From: Archaeoglobi archaeon
Lineage (GTDB): Archaea; Halobacteriota; Archaeoglobi; Archaeoglobales; Archaeoglobaceae
Reading direction: 5' to 3'
Length of the DNA stretch: 57,270 nucleotides
NCBI GenBank assembly: GCA_029259335.1
Contig: JAPDIY010000050.1
Location: forward strand, 1 to 57,270
In this document: positions 33,743 to 41,774 of the stretch, one piece after another
How the letters are laid out: each line of letters begins with the position of its first letter
Position numbering within the stretch: position 1 is the stretch's first letter
Made by a program: the position numbers and the translations under genes
Notes under the pieces: generated by a model
Seen by the model: only the letters and a program-made list of their open reading frames with translations
Told to the model about the DNA's origin: nothing
Database searches by the model: none

Positions 33743-35097
33743 ACCAAGCTCTTCCCCTTCAGATCCGTCTTTATGTCGAACATCTTAAGAATTGTTGGTG
33801 CCACATCGTATATCTCGCATTCCACAACCTTTCCTCCTTCCATGCCGGGCACTTTTAAGGAAAACACACCGTATTCGGAGTGAACAGCATCATCCGGGCC
33901 AGTGTCATTTTCCAGCAGATAATACGACTCCCACCCGACAGTTCCCGCTGATCTCCAAGAGAGGTTGTCGAAGTAGACCATCAGGTCGGGCTTATCACCT
34001 TTTGCCACAGGATAGATTTCCTCAGGATAGTAAACCTTAGTTTCCCATCTCTCTCCGTTCGGCCCTCTGATGGATTTTATCATCTCTGTCGCTTCTTCTC
34101 TAACCTTATCATACTCTGAGAGTCTGACAACACCCTCAGCCTCCCTACCCTTCACATTCAGGAAAACTCTGGCGTAGTAACCTCCCCAAGCCCATGCTGT
34201 TGTGTCTCTCCATTTAACGTCAAGCTGCTCGAATTTCCTGACCCCATTACCGTATTCAGCTTTGAGCAAACCCTCATCGATCATCCACTGGTTTACAGCA
34301 AAGCAACCCTTCATCGCCTTAACTCCGTGATCAGAGACTATCATCACTGCCGTGTCCTCATCAAGCAATTTCAGAGTCTTTCCGAGTTCTTTATCTAACA
34401 GTCTGTAGTAGTCAGGGATGACGTTTCTATACCTACTGTTGGGCTCATGGAGGTGGTGGTTCTCATCAAAATACTTCCAGAACGCATGATGAATTCTGTC
34501 AAGTCCAATTTCCACAAACCACAGCAGATCCCAGTCCTGAGTCTGGATAAAGTGTCTGATGAGTTCAAAGCGCTTTTCGGTCATTTCCCATATTTTCTCC
34601 TTCACCTCATCTCTCTCATCCTTTCTGAAAACAACATCAAATATGTACTCACCAACAACCTTCTCGATTTCACCTTTGATGCTCTGAGGGTAGGTATAGT
34701 TAACAGATGAATCTGGAGTTATGAAGCAACCAACCATTATCCCATTGATTTTTCTTGGAGGATAGGAGGGGGGGATACCGATAACTATGGATCTGTAGCC
34801 TTTCTCTCCCAGATAATCCCACACAGTTTTCTCCTTTACCGTTAAGCTGTGTGCTATCCAGATGTCTTTATAGCTGTTCTTCTTCCTGTGCCTGAACCCG
34901 TAAAGGCCAAGCTCACCTGGTGTTTTGCCAGTAGCCATGCACATCCACGCTGGAATTGTTATTGCAGGAATGCTGCTTTTCATGGGGCCGTAAACTGAAT
35001 CCGAGAGGAGTTTCTTGATGTTTGGCAGATCATCTATGAACTCGCTGAAGAGGAGTTCGGGTGGGGCAGAGTCCAGACCAGCAACGAACAGCTTCAT
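33739..35097 (-). CDS. Alkaline-phosphatase-superfamily phosphodiesterase/sulfatase-like enzyme
   Basis: This 452-residue protein has the metal and catalytic set of the type I phosphodiesterase/nucleotide pyrophosphatase group. Asp9 lies in VAGLDSAPP and the nucleophile Thr47 in PAITIPAWMCMATGK. Further metal ligands are in DRIHHAFWKY, VSDHGVKAM and DAVHSEYGV. These enzymes cleave phosphate or sulfate esters, depending on the member. No signal peptide is seen, so it acts in the cytoplasm. It is coupled to cysC by ATGA and follows the small RHH-like gene by 1 bp. Acting on PAPS, PAP or a sulfated product is an attractive but unproven idea. Confidence 0.85.
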   Translation of the reverse strand: MKLFVAGLDSAPPELLFSEFIDDLPNIKKLLSDSVYGPMKSSIPAITIPAWMCMATGKTPGELGLYGFRHRKKNSYKDIWIAHSLTVKEKTVWDYLGEKGYRSIVIGIPPSYPPRKINGIMVGCFITPDSSVNYTYPQSIKGEIEKVVGEYIFDVVFRKDERDEVKEKIWEMTEKRFELIRHFIQTQDWDLLWFVEIGLDRIHHAFWKYFDENHHLHEPNSRYRNVIPDYYRLLDKELGKTLKLLDEDTAVMIVSDHGVKAMKGCFAVNQWMIDEGLLKAEYGNGVRKFEQLDVKWRDTTAWAWGGYYARVFLNVKGREAEGVVRLSEYDKVREEATEMIKSIRGPNGERWETKVYYPEEIYPVAKGDKPDLMVYFDNLSWRSAGTVGWESYYLLENDTGPDDAVHSEYGVFSLKVPGMEGGKVVECEIYDVAPTILKMFDIKTDLKGKSLV

Positions 35098-35098
35098 A

Positions 35099-35314
35099 CT
35101 AATCCAGGTAACCGAGAGCCCTCAGCCTCTCCTTAACTTTCTCCTCTTCCTCCTCCGTGAAAACCTCTTCTTCCTCCTCTTCTAAGCTTGCGAGAACCTC
35201 TCTTAGCACGTAGGTTACGTACTCATCAACCGACTTGAATTCTGTGTCCCTGATCCTTTCCTCGATCTTTTCGTAAACCTCCTTGGGTATCTTTACCTCG
35301 ATCTCCTCTGGCAT
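35099..35314 (-). CDS. Small ribbon-helix-helix-like protein with acidic tail
   Basis: The ATG at 35314 has a TATA-like TTTTTTATAC about 26 bp upstream and gives 71 residues; the TTG at 35323 is a longer alternative. The N-terminus IEVKIPKEVYEKIEERI and then SVDEYVTYVLREVLA resemble CopG/RHH DNA-binding proteins. A very acidic EEEEEEVFTEEEEEKVKERL region follows. It ends 1 bp before the AP-superfamily gene, so the three-gene unit with cysC may be regulated by this protein (inference). Confidence 0.72.
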   Translation of the reverse strand: MPEEIEVKIPKEVYEKIEERIRDTEFKSVDEYVTYVLREVLASLEEEEEEVFTEEEEEKVKERLRALGYLD

Positions 35315-35388
35315 GATGTTCAAGCTTCGGGAGTGTATAAAAAAGTTAGTTGTAATAAGGCTTTAAAACCCACAGACCAAAATCCCAT

Positions 35389-35619
35389 GTGAAAGCCAGA
35401 GCCGAAGTCAAAATTGGTGGAATTGATGACACAATCCTGAGAAGTATTAAGCCGGAAGAGATGGGTTCGATAAGCAGGGCAAAGGTTTATCAATCTGGTG
35501 GAAAGCTGGTATTAGAAGTCGATGCAGATGATGTTTCGGATTTGAGAGCAGCCATAAACTCTTGGCTGCGGCTAATCAAAATGAGTATCGAGATAAGCGA
35601 GGTGTTGGAGAATGGGTGA
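35389..35619 (+). CDS. pcc1: KEOPS complex subunit Pcc1
   Basis: This 76-residue protein starts with GTG, with a TTTAAAA box about 24 bp upstream. Its sequence AEVKIGG, then KLVLEVDADDVSDLRAAINSWLRLI is the CTAG/Pcc1 fold pattern. Pcc1 dimerises and binds the Kae1 subunit in the KEOPS complex, which makes threonylcarbamoyl-adenosine (t6A) in tRNA. Its end overlaps the start of prefoldin beta by 8 bp. This pcc1-prefoldin beta linkage is common in archaea and supports the call. Confidence 0.85.
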   Translation: MKARAEVKIGGIDDTILRSIKPEEMGSISRAKVYQSGGKLVLEVDADDVSDLRAAINSWLRLIKMSIEISEVLENG

Positions 35620-35962
35620 ACTTCCCCCGCAGGTTCAGAATCTGGTTGCACAGCTTCAGCAGCTTCAGCAGCAGCTTCAGGCTGTAATCACTCAGAGAGC
35701 TCAGGTTGAAGCTTTGTTGAGAGATGCAGAACAGGCACTTGAAGAGTTGCAGAAGATAGAGGATGAAGCTCCGGTTTACAAAGCAGTGGGCAACGTGCTG
35801 GTTAAGGAGAAGAAGGAGGACGTGATAAAGGAACTGACAGAAAAGAAGGAAACCTACGAGATAAGGATAAAGACACTTCAGAGGCAGGAGGAAAAGCTGA
35901 GAGAGAGGTTTGCTGAAACGCAGAAGAAGCTTCAGGGCATTCTCAGCCCTCAGGCAGGATAG
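35612..35962 (+). CDS. pfdB: Prefoldin beta subunit
   Basis: This 116-residue protein is almost entirely two coiled-coil helices (VQNLVAQLQQLQQQLQAVITQ and KETYEIRIKTLQRQEEKLRERF) joined by a short hairpin containing APVYKAVGNVLVK. That hairpin is the prefoldin beta signature. The prefoldin hexamer (two alpha, four beta) holds unfolded proteins for the thermosome. The start lies inside the pcc1 3' end, so translation is coupled. The last 20 bases overlap the convergent small gene. Confidence 0.93.
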   Translation: MGELPPQVQNLVAQLQQLQQQLQAVITQRAQVEALLRDAEQALEELQKIEDEAPVYKAVGNVLVKEKKEDVIKELTEKKETYEIRIKTLQRQEEKLRERFAETQKKLQGILSPQAG

Positions 35963-36275
35963 CGTCGAGAATTTCTGAAAGCAATTTTTTGTCAAGTTCT
36001 CTGCTTATCCTCAAAAATTTTCCTTCAAAGGCTACAAATCCTTTACTGAATCTCCAAGCGGTTTTGAAAGGGTGCATTTTACACTTCCTCCCACCAAAGC
36101 TTTTAAGTTCGGCCTTTCTCAATTCCTTGTCGAGCTTTACTGTGAAAGAGAGGTCGTCTCCTACCGCTATAACGTTCTCGTAAATCTCTCTCAGCCTGCT
36201 TTGAAGTTCCCATGGCCTCCATTCCTTTGAGTTTGCTGTGTCGTAAAGCTCCAACAGCAGGTCTTTCAGCCCCAT
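35943..36275 (-). CDS. Small conserved-looking protein of unknown function
   Basis: The ATG at 36275 lies about 26 bp after a TTTAAA element, so it is preferred and gives 110 residues; the ATG at 36308 and GTG at 36326 are alternatives. The protein is soluble, with helices (GLKDLLLELYDTA), a WELQSRLREIYENV segment and a basic GGRKCKMHPFKTAWRF stretch. I do not recognise the family. It is divergent from pus10 and appears to share a promoter region with it. Its stop overlaps the 3' end of prefoldin beta. Confidence 0.6.
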   Translation of the reverse strand: MGLKDLLLELYDTANSKEWRPWELQSRLREIYENVIAVGDDLSFTVKLDKELRKAELKSFGGRKCKMHPFKTAWRFSKGFVAFEGKFLRISRELDKKLLSEILDAILPEG

Positions 36276-36297
36276 GATTTGGTCTGATACAAGCAGT

Positions 36298-36303
36298 TTT
36301 AAA
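36298..36303. promoter_or_regulatory. Symmetric TTTAAA element between divergent starts
   Basis: The palindromic TTTAAA at 36298-36303 lies 25-26 bp from the ATG at 36275 (minus) and 26-27 bp from the GTG at 36327 (plus). It could therefore serve as the TATA element in both directions for two leaderless genes. A role in both directions is inferred from spacing only. Confidence 0.4.
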
Positions 36304-36326
36304 TTCATTACTCTAAACTTTAACAC

Positions 36327-37409
36327 GTGCGTCTCTGCAGGCAGTGTCTTTCGTTAATCGGAAAGGGTGAGCTTTCGGAGGAGTGTGAGGCATGCTGCAA
36401 CGCATTCGACAGGGTTGAGGAGTTTGCAAAAAGTATTGTGAAAAAGCTTTCCGGTTATGAATTTCAGACATTCAACGTGGGCAGCAGAGTTTGGGGAAGC
36501 GCAAGGGCTTTGCATGAATTGCTAAAGGGTAGAGGGATTGAGTATAATATGAAAAGGGAATTTAACGACAGTCTCGGAAGAAAAATTTCGGAATTAAGTG
36601 GGAAGATTAGAAGTCCGAAACCTGATATAAACGTAATTTTTGATCTGGAAACGTTCAATTTTGAGCTTCAGGTAAGGCCGGTTTATATATATGGGAGATA
36701 TATCAAGAGAGTCAGAAACATATCTCAGACGAGGTGGATATGCGGCTTTTGTATGGGCAAGGGGTGTGAAATCTGTAATTTCACGGGGAAGAAGTACGGA
36801 ACGTCGGTTGAAGAGCTGATCTCAACTCCGACAATCGGAATTTTTAAGGCAAAGGATGCAAAGCTGCATGGAGCAGGAAGGGAGGATGTTGATGCCAGAA
36901 TGCTTGGAAGGGGTAGGCCTTTTGTCCTCGAGGTGATAGATCCCAGAAAAAGATTTGTTGATCTCGAAGAGCTTGAGAGGACAATCAATGAATACGCAAG
37001 GGGTAAAGTGAAGGTTCTCGGACTGGAGTACACTGATTCCAAGATGGTCAGAGAGGTTAAGATGGAGAGACACAGAAAGAGGTATAGGGTGAAGATCGCT
37101 TTTGATGATGAAGTGAGCACAGAGAGCTTGATCAAGGCTCTTGAAAGCTTAAAAGGTGAAATTAGGCAGAGAACGCCGAAAAGGGTTGTGCACAGGAGGT
37201 CTGACAGGGTTAGGGTAAGAAGGGTCTACGACACAAAGTTGCTCTTCCACTCAGGCAGAGTTGCTGTAGTAGAAATCGATGCTGAGGCGGGGCTTTACAT
37301 AAAGGAGCTTGTCAGCGGGGACGATGGGAGAACCCAGCCGAGCCTTTCATCGATTCTCGGAGTAAATGGGAGAGTTGAGAAGCTCGATGTGCTGGACGTT
37401 TTTGATTAG
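36327..37409 (+). CDS. pus10: tRNA pseudouridine synthase Pus10
   Basis: This 360-residue protein starts with GTG at 36327. The N-terminal THUMP-like part has CRQC and CEACC as a zinc site. The catalytic domain has RPVYIYGRYIKRVRNISQTRW, an extra CGFCMGKGCEIC cluster, and the Pus10 signature GAGREDVDARMLGRGRPFVLE with the catalytic aspartate. The C-terminus VEIDAEAGLYIKELVSGDDG is also family-typical. Archaeal Pus10 makes pseudouridine at positions 54 and 55 of tRNA, replacing TrmA/TruB. Assignment is firm. Confidence 0.94.
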   Translation: MRLCRQCLSLIGKGELSEECEACCNAFDRVEEFAKSIVKKLSGYEFQTFNVGSRVWGSARALHELLKGRGIEYNMKREFNDSLGRKISELSGKIRSPKPDINVIFDLETFNFELQVRPVYIYGRYIKRVRNISQTRWICGFCMGKGCEICNFTGKKYGTSVEELISTPTIGIFKAKDAKLHGAGREDVDARMLGRGRPFVLEVIDPRKRFVDLEELERTINEYARGKVKVLGLEYTDSKMVREVKMERHRKRYRVKIAFDDEVSTESLIKALESLKGEIRQRTPKRVVHRRSDRVRVRRVYDTKLLFHSGRVAVVEIDAEAGLYIKELVSGDDGRTQPSLSSILGVNGRVEKLDVLDVFD

Positions 37410-37415
37410 CTTCCA

Positions 37416-38504
37416 TTACTCCACTTCCACCAACCTGTAATCCAAGCTACCGAGTCCGAGTTCACTGGCGTATTCCAGCACACCATCAACATCCGTCCAC
37501 GGCCAGAACCTCTCTTTTTCAAGCAATGCACCTCTGATTGCCTCTGCCCTCATGTACATGTCAACGCTCGCCTTGTCAATCGCCACCATATCCTTCGATG
37601 CCAGAATTCCCAAATCTGGAACTATCGGAATGTCGCTGAAGGGATGGCAGTCGCAGTGAGGGGTTATGTCCATCAGGAAGTTGAGGTAGGCGAAATTGCT
37701 ATTAATATCCATAACGCCTCTTGCACATTCAACGATCCTCTCTCCTACCTCTCTGCCAACAGTCCAGTAAAGATTTACTGCATCATACTCGCAAACCTCT
37801 GCACAGCCTGTGCACTTCAGACATTTCTCCTCCACGATCCTGTAATCCTCAATCGCATTTGCAGGGCAAATTTCAATGCATTTATCACATTTCGTGCACT
37901 TTTCATTTATCTCAGGATACTTCGACATGTGTATGTCGAATTTTGAGGGCTTCGCAACACATCCCACTCCAACATTCTTTATGCTCCCTCCTATTCCCGC
38001 CTGCATATGGAGTTTGAAGTGCGTGACGCAGATAACTGCATCGCATTCTGCTATGGCCTTCGCAACATATACCTTATCAAGATACTTGCCCTTTGCAGGC
38101 ACTTCAACGAAGTCGAATCCGAGTAACCCGTCTGCTATTATTATCGGAGCCCTAACCGTTTGCTGAGTGTAACCATTCTCTTCGGCAATTTCCAGTCTTC
38201 CAAAAGCTGTACTTCTCAACCTCGTCAACCCCAGTCCCGTGGTTTCAGTGACAAAGGGTCTTCCTCCAATCTCTCTAACCTTCTCAACTACACTCCTGAT
38301 AAAAACACTCCTTATCGTTTTTGTAGTTCCCCTATCGCCAAAATGGGTTTTTACCGCTACCAGATCCCCTTTTGACACTACATCAAGGACTCCACTCTCG
38401 TCAATCAACTTCTCAAGCTTTCTTACCATACTCAAGTTAGGCTGGTACCATCTCGCAGGGTCTGTAACCTCTGCTCTTGGATTTACGTAAAAAACGTCGC
38501 TCAT
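37416..38504 (-). CDS. DUF362 protein with two 4Fe-4S ferredoxin motifs
   Basis: This 362-residue protein has an N-terminal and C-terminal DUF362 region (VAVKTHFGDRGTTKTI and VTHFKLHMQAGIGGSIKNVG). A ferredoxin insert in the middle has CTKCDKCIEICP and CLKCTGCAEVC, which would bind two 4Fe-4S clusters. The family function is unknown; an electron-transfer or reductase role is likely. The ATG overlaps the stop of the upstream P-loop gene (ATGA at 38501-38504), so the two are coupled. Confidence 0.9.
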   Translation of the reverse strand: MSDVFYVNPRAEVTDPARWYQPNLSMVRKLEKLIDESGVLDVVSKGDLVAVKTHFGDRGTTKTIRSVFIRSVVEKVREIGGRPFVTETTGLGLTRLRSTAFGRLEIAEENGYTQQTVRAPIIIADGLLGFDFVEVPAKGKYLDKVYVAKAIAECDAVICVTHFKLHMQAGIGGSIKNVGVGCVAKPSKFDIHMSKYPEINEKCTKCDKCIEICPANAIEDYRIVEEKCLKCTGCAEVCEYDAVNLYWTVGREVGERIVECARGVMDINSNFAYLNFLMDITPHCDCHPFSDIPIVPDLGILASKDMVAIDKASVDMYMRAEAIRGALLEKERFWPWTDVDGVLEYASELGLGSLDYRLVEVE

Positions 38505-39085
38505 AAACTTTCAAGCAACATCTTCTTTATAATACCTTTCGCATCTTTGAAATCAAATTCATTTTTCTCAAGCGGAATGCTCGATTTGATTACCTTTACA
38601 GCGTTCCCTTCTGTATCAACAATATTCGGGAAGAACATTGATATTGAAACTTCAACACTCTTTTCGTGGGCGTGCTTTACAAGAGAAAACATGCTGTGAG
38701 ATTCCTCATTTTCTACTCTCACGAGGATGGCTCTCAAAAAGTGTAGAAGTCTCTGGTAGCTGTGATAAATCAAAAGTCCGGAAATCGAGTTCATGACGAG
38801 GAGGTATTCTCCATCTATCCCGTCTAAGACTTTATTTACTGCAAGACTAACCTCATTCAGGTTGAGTGGGTTGGAAACTACGACATCTCTCTCTTTCCTA
38901 CCATCTTTCTTTCCCCATGTGAAGGTGTCTATAATCCAAACATCATCCCTTCCAAGCTTTTTTCTCACGAATTCGGCACTGGATAGTGTTGTGACCCACA
39001 CTACATTCTTGAACTCGCTTGATACTAGTTCCAGTATTTTGCACTTTCCAGTCCCCGGCGGCCCGCTGATTAGCAGATGGGTCAT
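38501..39085 (-). CDS. P-loop ATPase-like protein with unusual GKC Walker A
   Basis: The ATG at 39085 has GGGGA about 7 bases upstream and gives 194 residues; the longer TTG start at 39124 is less likely. The Walker A motif GPPGTGKC (residues 8-15) has Cys15 where Ser or Thr is usual. A hydrophobic strand, EYLLVMNSISGLLIY, fits Walker B without a clear acidic pair. The general layout resembles archaeal RecA/KaiC-related or DUF7504-type proteins. Function is unknown. It is coupled to the DUF362 ferredoxin gene downstream. Confidence 0.65.
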   Translation of the reverse strand: MTHLLISGPPGTGKCKILELVSSEFKNVVWVTTLSSAEFVRKKLGRDDVWIIDTFTWGKKDGRKERDVVVSNPLNLNEVSLAVNKVLDGIDGEYLLVMNSISGLLIYHSYQRLLHFLRAILVRVENEESHSMFSLVKHAHEKSVEVSISMFFPNIVDTEGNAVKVIKSSIPLEKNEFDFKDAKGIIKKMLLESL

Positions 39086-39156
39086 TTGATATTCCCCACA
39101 CAAAGTGTTGACTATGGTGCTCAAAGGGATTTTAAACTTTTGCGTTTCATTATTTT

Positions 39157-39843
39157 ATGATGAGAAGAGTTGTTATCAATAGCATATGCCTGACTCCCGA
39201 AAAAGCTGCGATTGTTGATAACACTGCAATCATCGCCGATCTGCATCTCGGATTTGAGAATGTTATGCAGAATAGGGGTGTGGCGATTCCGAGAATGCAG
39301 GTTAAAGAAATTGTAGAGGATGTAAAAAAGATTATTGATAAATATAATGTAAACAAATTGATAGTTGCAGGCGATCTGAAACATGAATTTAGCAGGAATT
39401 TACCATACGAGTGGGAAGACGTGAGAGAATTTATTGAGTCTGTCGATGTAAATCTGGAAGTCGTAAGGGGGAATCATGACAATTTTCTGGCGTCAATTCT
39501 GGCTGAGTATGGAATAGAGCTGAAGGAGTACGTTAAGGTGGGAGATTACTACGTGATTCATGGGCACAAAGATTCGGAATTCGAAAGGGTGATAATGGGA
39601 CACGAGCATCCAGCTGTTAAGATCAGAGTGAGAGGGGCTTTATACTCCTTCCCGTGCTATCTTGTCGCTGACAGCTCCAAAATAGTTTTACCTGCTTTCT
39701 CGCCACTGATGAGCGGTAGTGATGTCCTCCAGAATTCCTTTCTATCCCCTATCCTGAAAAGGGCTGAAAAAATCGAGGTTTATGCTGTTGAGGATGAGGT
39801 GTTCTACCTTGGAACCGTAGGGGACTTGAAGAAAGTAATTTAA
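39157..39843 (+). CDS. Metallophosphoesterase (archaeal SbcD-related family)
   Basis: This 228-residue protein has the calcineurin-like metal motifs IADLHLGFE, AGDLKHEF, VRGNHDNF and VIHGHKD with MGHEHP. It fits the small archaeal phosphoesterase family related to SbcD/Mre11, whose members may be nucleases or nucleotide phosphatases. A TTTTAAAC box lies 24 bp before the ATG, so a leaderless start is likely; ATG at 39160 is an alternative. Its stop TAA is directly followed by the stop of convergent purD. Confidence 0.88.
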   Translation: MMRRVVINSICLTPEKAAIVDNTAIIADLHLGFENVMQNRGVAIPRMQVKEIVEDVKKIIDKYNVNKLIVAGDLKHEFSRNLPYEWEDVREFIESVDVNLEVVRGNHDNFLASILAEYGIELKEYVKVGDYYVIHGHKDSEFERVIMGHEHPAVKIRVRGALYSFPCYLVADSSKIVLPAFSPLMSGSDVLQNSFLSPILKRAEKIEVYAVEDEVFYLGTVGDLKKVI

Positions 39844-41271
39844 TCATTCCTCAACATCGAGACCTATCGTTTTCCTGTATCTCATTCCCGGGAAGCTGAT
39901 TTTGCTTAAAGCTGAATAGGCTTTCTCCCTTGCAACCTCTATGCTCTCTCCCTTTCCCACAACTGTCAGAACTCTTCCTCCTGTGGTCACATAGCCCCCG
40001 TTACTCTTCTCAATACCGTTTGCGTAGATTATCGCTTCCTTCATCGCCTCCTCTATACCGCTTATCGGCTGGCTTGTGTAATGGTCAGCAGGATAACCGG
40101 GCTTCAATCCCTCTCTCCCCTTCAACGCACCGCTCACAGCACATACTGCAACACACCAGTCACTGCTGAATTCAATCTCCACATTCTCAAGTTCACCTTC
40201 AATTATCGCCATAGAGATCTCGGCGATGTCGCTTTCGAGTCTTGGAAGCTTCGCCTCAGCCCCCGGATCACAGTCCCTCACGTTTATTTCCAGAACCTTT
40301 GGAATCAGCTCTCCGTTCTCTTCCACAAGCATGATGACCGGATACAGCACCCCTTTGAATTCGACACCCTCGTACTCCCTAAACTTGGACACGATAGGCT
40401 CGACGACCATTTCCATTATCTTCCTCTCTATCTCCACCTTAACATCTGGATGTGGACTTACAGCGCCCATACCTCCTGTGTTTGGGTTGATGAGCTTTCC
40501 CTCCCTGAAAAGCTGCTCAATCTGGGCTTTCGTGTAAAATTTTCTCGTTAATCCGATGTAAAAATCCCTTAAACTCTCAATGTCGTCTCTATCAAATGCT
40601 CTCTTGTAATCTTTCGCATGGCCGAATGGCTTTACGGTTTTACCGTCACTCACGGCAGTAAAGGCAACTTCAATTCCTCTCAACCTTTCCTCAACAACTA
40701 TCCTATTTCCAGCATCTCCAAACTTCTTTTCTACCATTATCTCATCCACAGCTCTCAAAGCCTCCTCTATTGACTCGCAGACGTAAACACCCTTTCCGGC
40801 AGCCAGCCCATCTGCCTTGACAACGATACCATCTTTGAAATTCTCTCTAATGTATTCCTTTGCCTCCTCAGGATCATCGAAGTTAGCATAATCGGGAATA
40901 GGGACTCCAATCTTCTTCATGAAATCTTTAGCCCAGCACTTGCTTGCCTCAAGTATCGTAGCATCCTTCTTCGGTCCAACTGCTGCTATCCCCTCCTCCT
41001 CAAGCCTGTCAACCAAACCGAGACTCAGAGGCTCCTCTGGGCCTATGTAAACGAGATCAACTTCTGCAGATTTGGCGAATTTTACGATTTCATCAATAGC
41101 CCTGATTGAAGGTATCTTATTCCTGTTCAATTTTGAAATTCTGCACTTTTCAAAAAATTCGCTCCCCCCATTTCCGGGGGCGACATAAACTTCTTTTACT
41201 CTTTTACTTCTTGAAAAAGCGTGAGCAATTGCATTTCCCCTCCCACCTGCATCAACCACGAGAACCTTCAT
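39844..41271 (-). CDS. purD: Phosphoribosylamine--glycine ligase
   Basis: The ATG at 41271 begins MKVLVVDAGGRGNAIAHAF, the usual PurD start, and has GGGGGAGAT about 10 bases upstream. The ATG at 41292 is the longer alternative. The protein has 475 residues. ATP-grasp features are IVVKADGLAAGKGVYV, EERLRGIEVAFTAVSDG, NTGGMGAVSPHP and VLEINVRDCDPGAEA. It makes glycinamide ribonucleotide in purine synthesis. purA lies about 10 kb away, so the pathway genes are dispersed. Confidence 0.94.
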   Translation of the reverse strand: MKVLVVDAGGRGNAIAHAFSRSKRVKEVYVAPGNGGSEFFEKCRISKLNRNKIPSIRAIDEIVKFAKSAEVDLVYIGPEEPLSLGLVDRLEEEGIAAVGPKKDATILEASKCWAKDFMKKIGVPIPDYANFDDPEEAKEYIRENFKDGIVVKADGLAAGKGVYVCESIEEALRAVDEIMVEKKFGDAGNRIVVEERLRGIEVAFTAVSDGKTVKPFGHAKDYKRAFDRDDIESLRDFYIGLTRKFYTKAQIEQLFREGKLINPNTGGMGAVSPHPDVKVEIERKIMEMVVEPIVSKFREYEGVEFKGVLYPVIMLVEENGELIPKVLEINVRDCDPGAEAKLPRLESDIAEISMAIIEGELENVEIEFSSDWCVAVCAVSGALKGREGLKPGYPADHYTSQPISGIEEAMKEAIIYANGIEKSNGGYVTTGGRVLTVVGKGESIEVAREKAYSALSKISFPGMRYRKTIGLDVEE

Positions 41272-41444
41272 GGTGTTTTTTATCTCCCCCATTATATTCC
41301 GTTTTCGGTTTCTGAGTTTTCTGAAATAATTAATATGCGTTTTTAATTACAAATAGAACCTGTGTAAAAATAACAAAACTTAAATAGGCTTCGGTTAGGC
41401 TTTCGAATGTCTTTAAAGTGTAGAGTTTAGTCAAGGTGGTTACC

Positions 41445-41774
41445 ATGGATAGGACAGAAATTCTTGAGAAAATTAAAGAAGCAGAGATTAAAGTTGAAGA
41501 AAGTATCAGAGCCGCAGAAGAGGAAAAGAAGAACAAAATTCTTGAAGCAAAGATGAAAGCAAGGGAAATCATTGAGAGTGCTGAGGCTGAGGCTGCTAAG
41601 GTCAAAGAAGAGATTCTAAACAACATGAAAAACCAGATAGAGTCAGAAAAAGAAGAGATAAGGAAAAAAGAGGCCAAAAAAATCGAAGAATTTTCGAAAA
41701 AGGGGAAAGATAACGTCTGGAAGGCTGTTGATACTCTTTATAATGAATTCGTAGGGATGGTGGAACATGCTTAA
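41445..41774 (+). CDS. atpH: A-type ATP synthase subunit H
   Basis: The ATG at 41445 follows AAGGTGGT by 4 bases and gives 109 residues. The product is nearly all charged helix (EILEKIKEAEIKVEESIRAAEEE, then long E/K/A repeats), as expected for the peripheral-stalk subunit H (AhaH), which pairs with subunit E. It overlaps the start of subunit I by 8 bp. It is the first gene of the nine-gene operon H-I-K-E-C-F-A-B-D. A TATA-like TCTTTAAAGTG lies about 30 bp upstream. Confidence 0.88.
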   Translation: MDRTEILEKIKEAEIKVEESIRAAEEEKKNKILEAKMKAREIIESAEAEAAKVKEEILNNMKNQIESEKEEIRKKEAKKIEEFSKKGKDNVWKAVDTLYNEFVGMVEHA

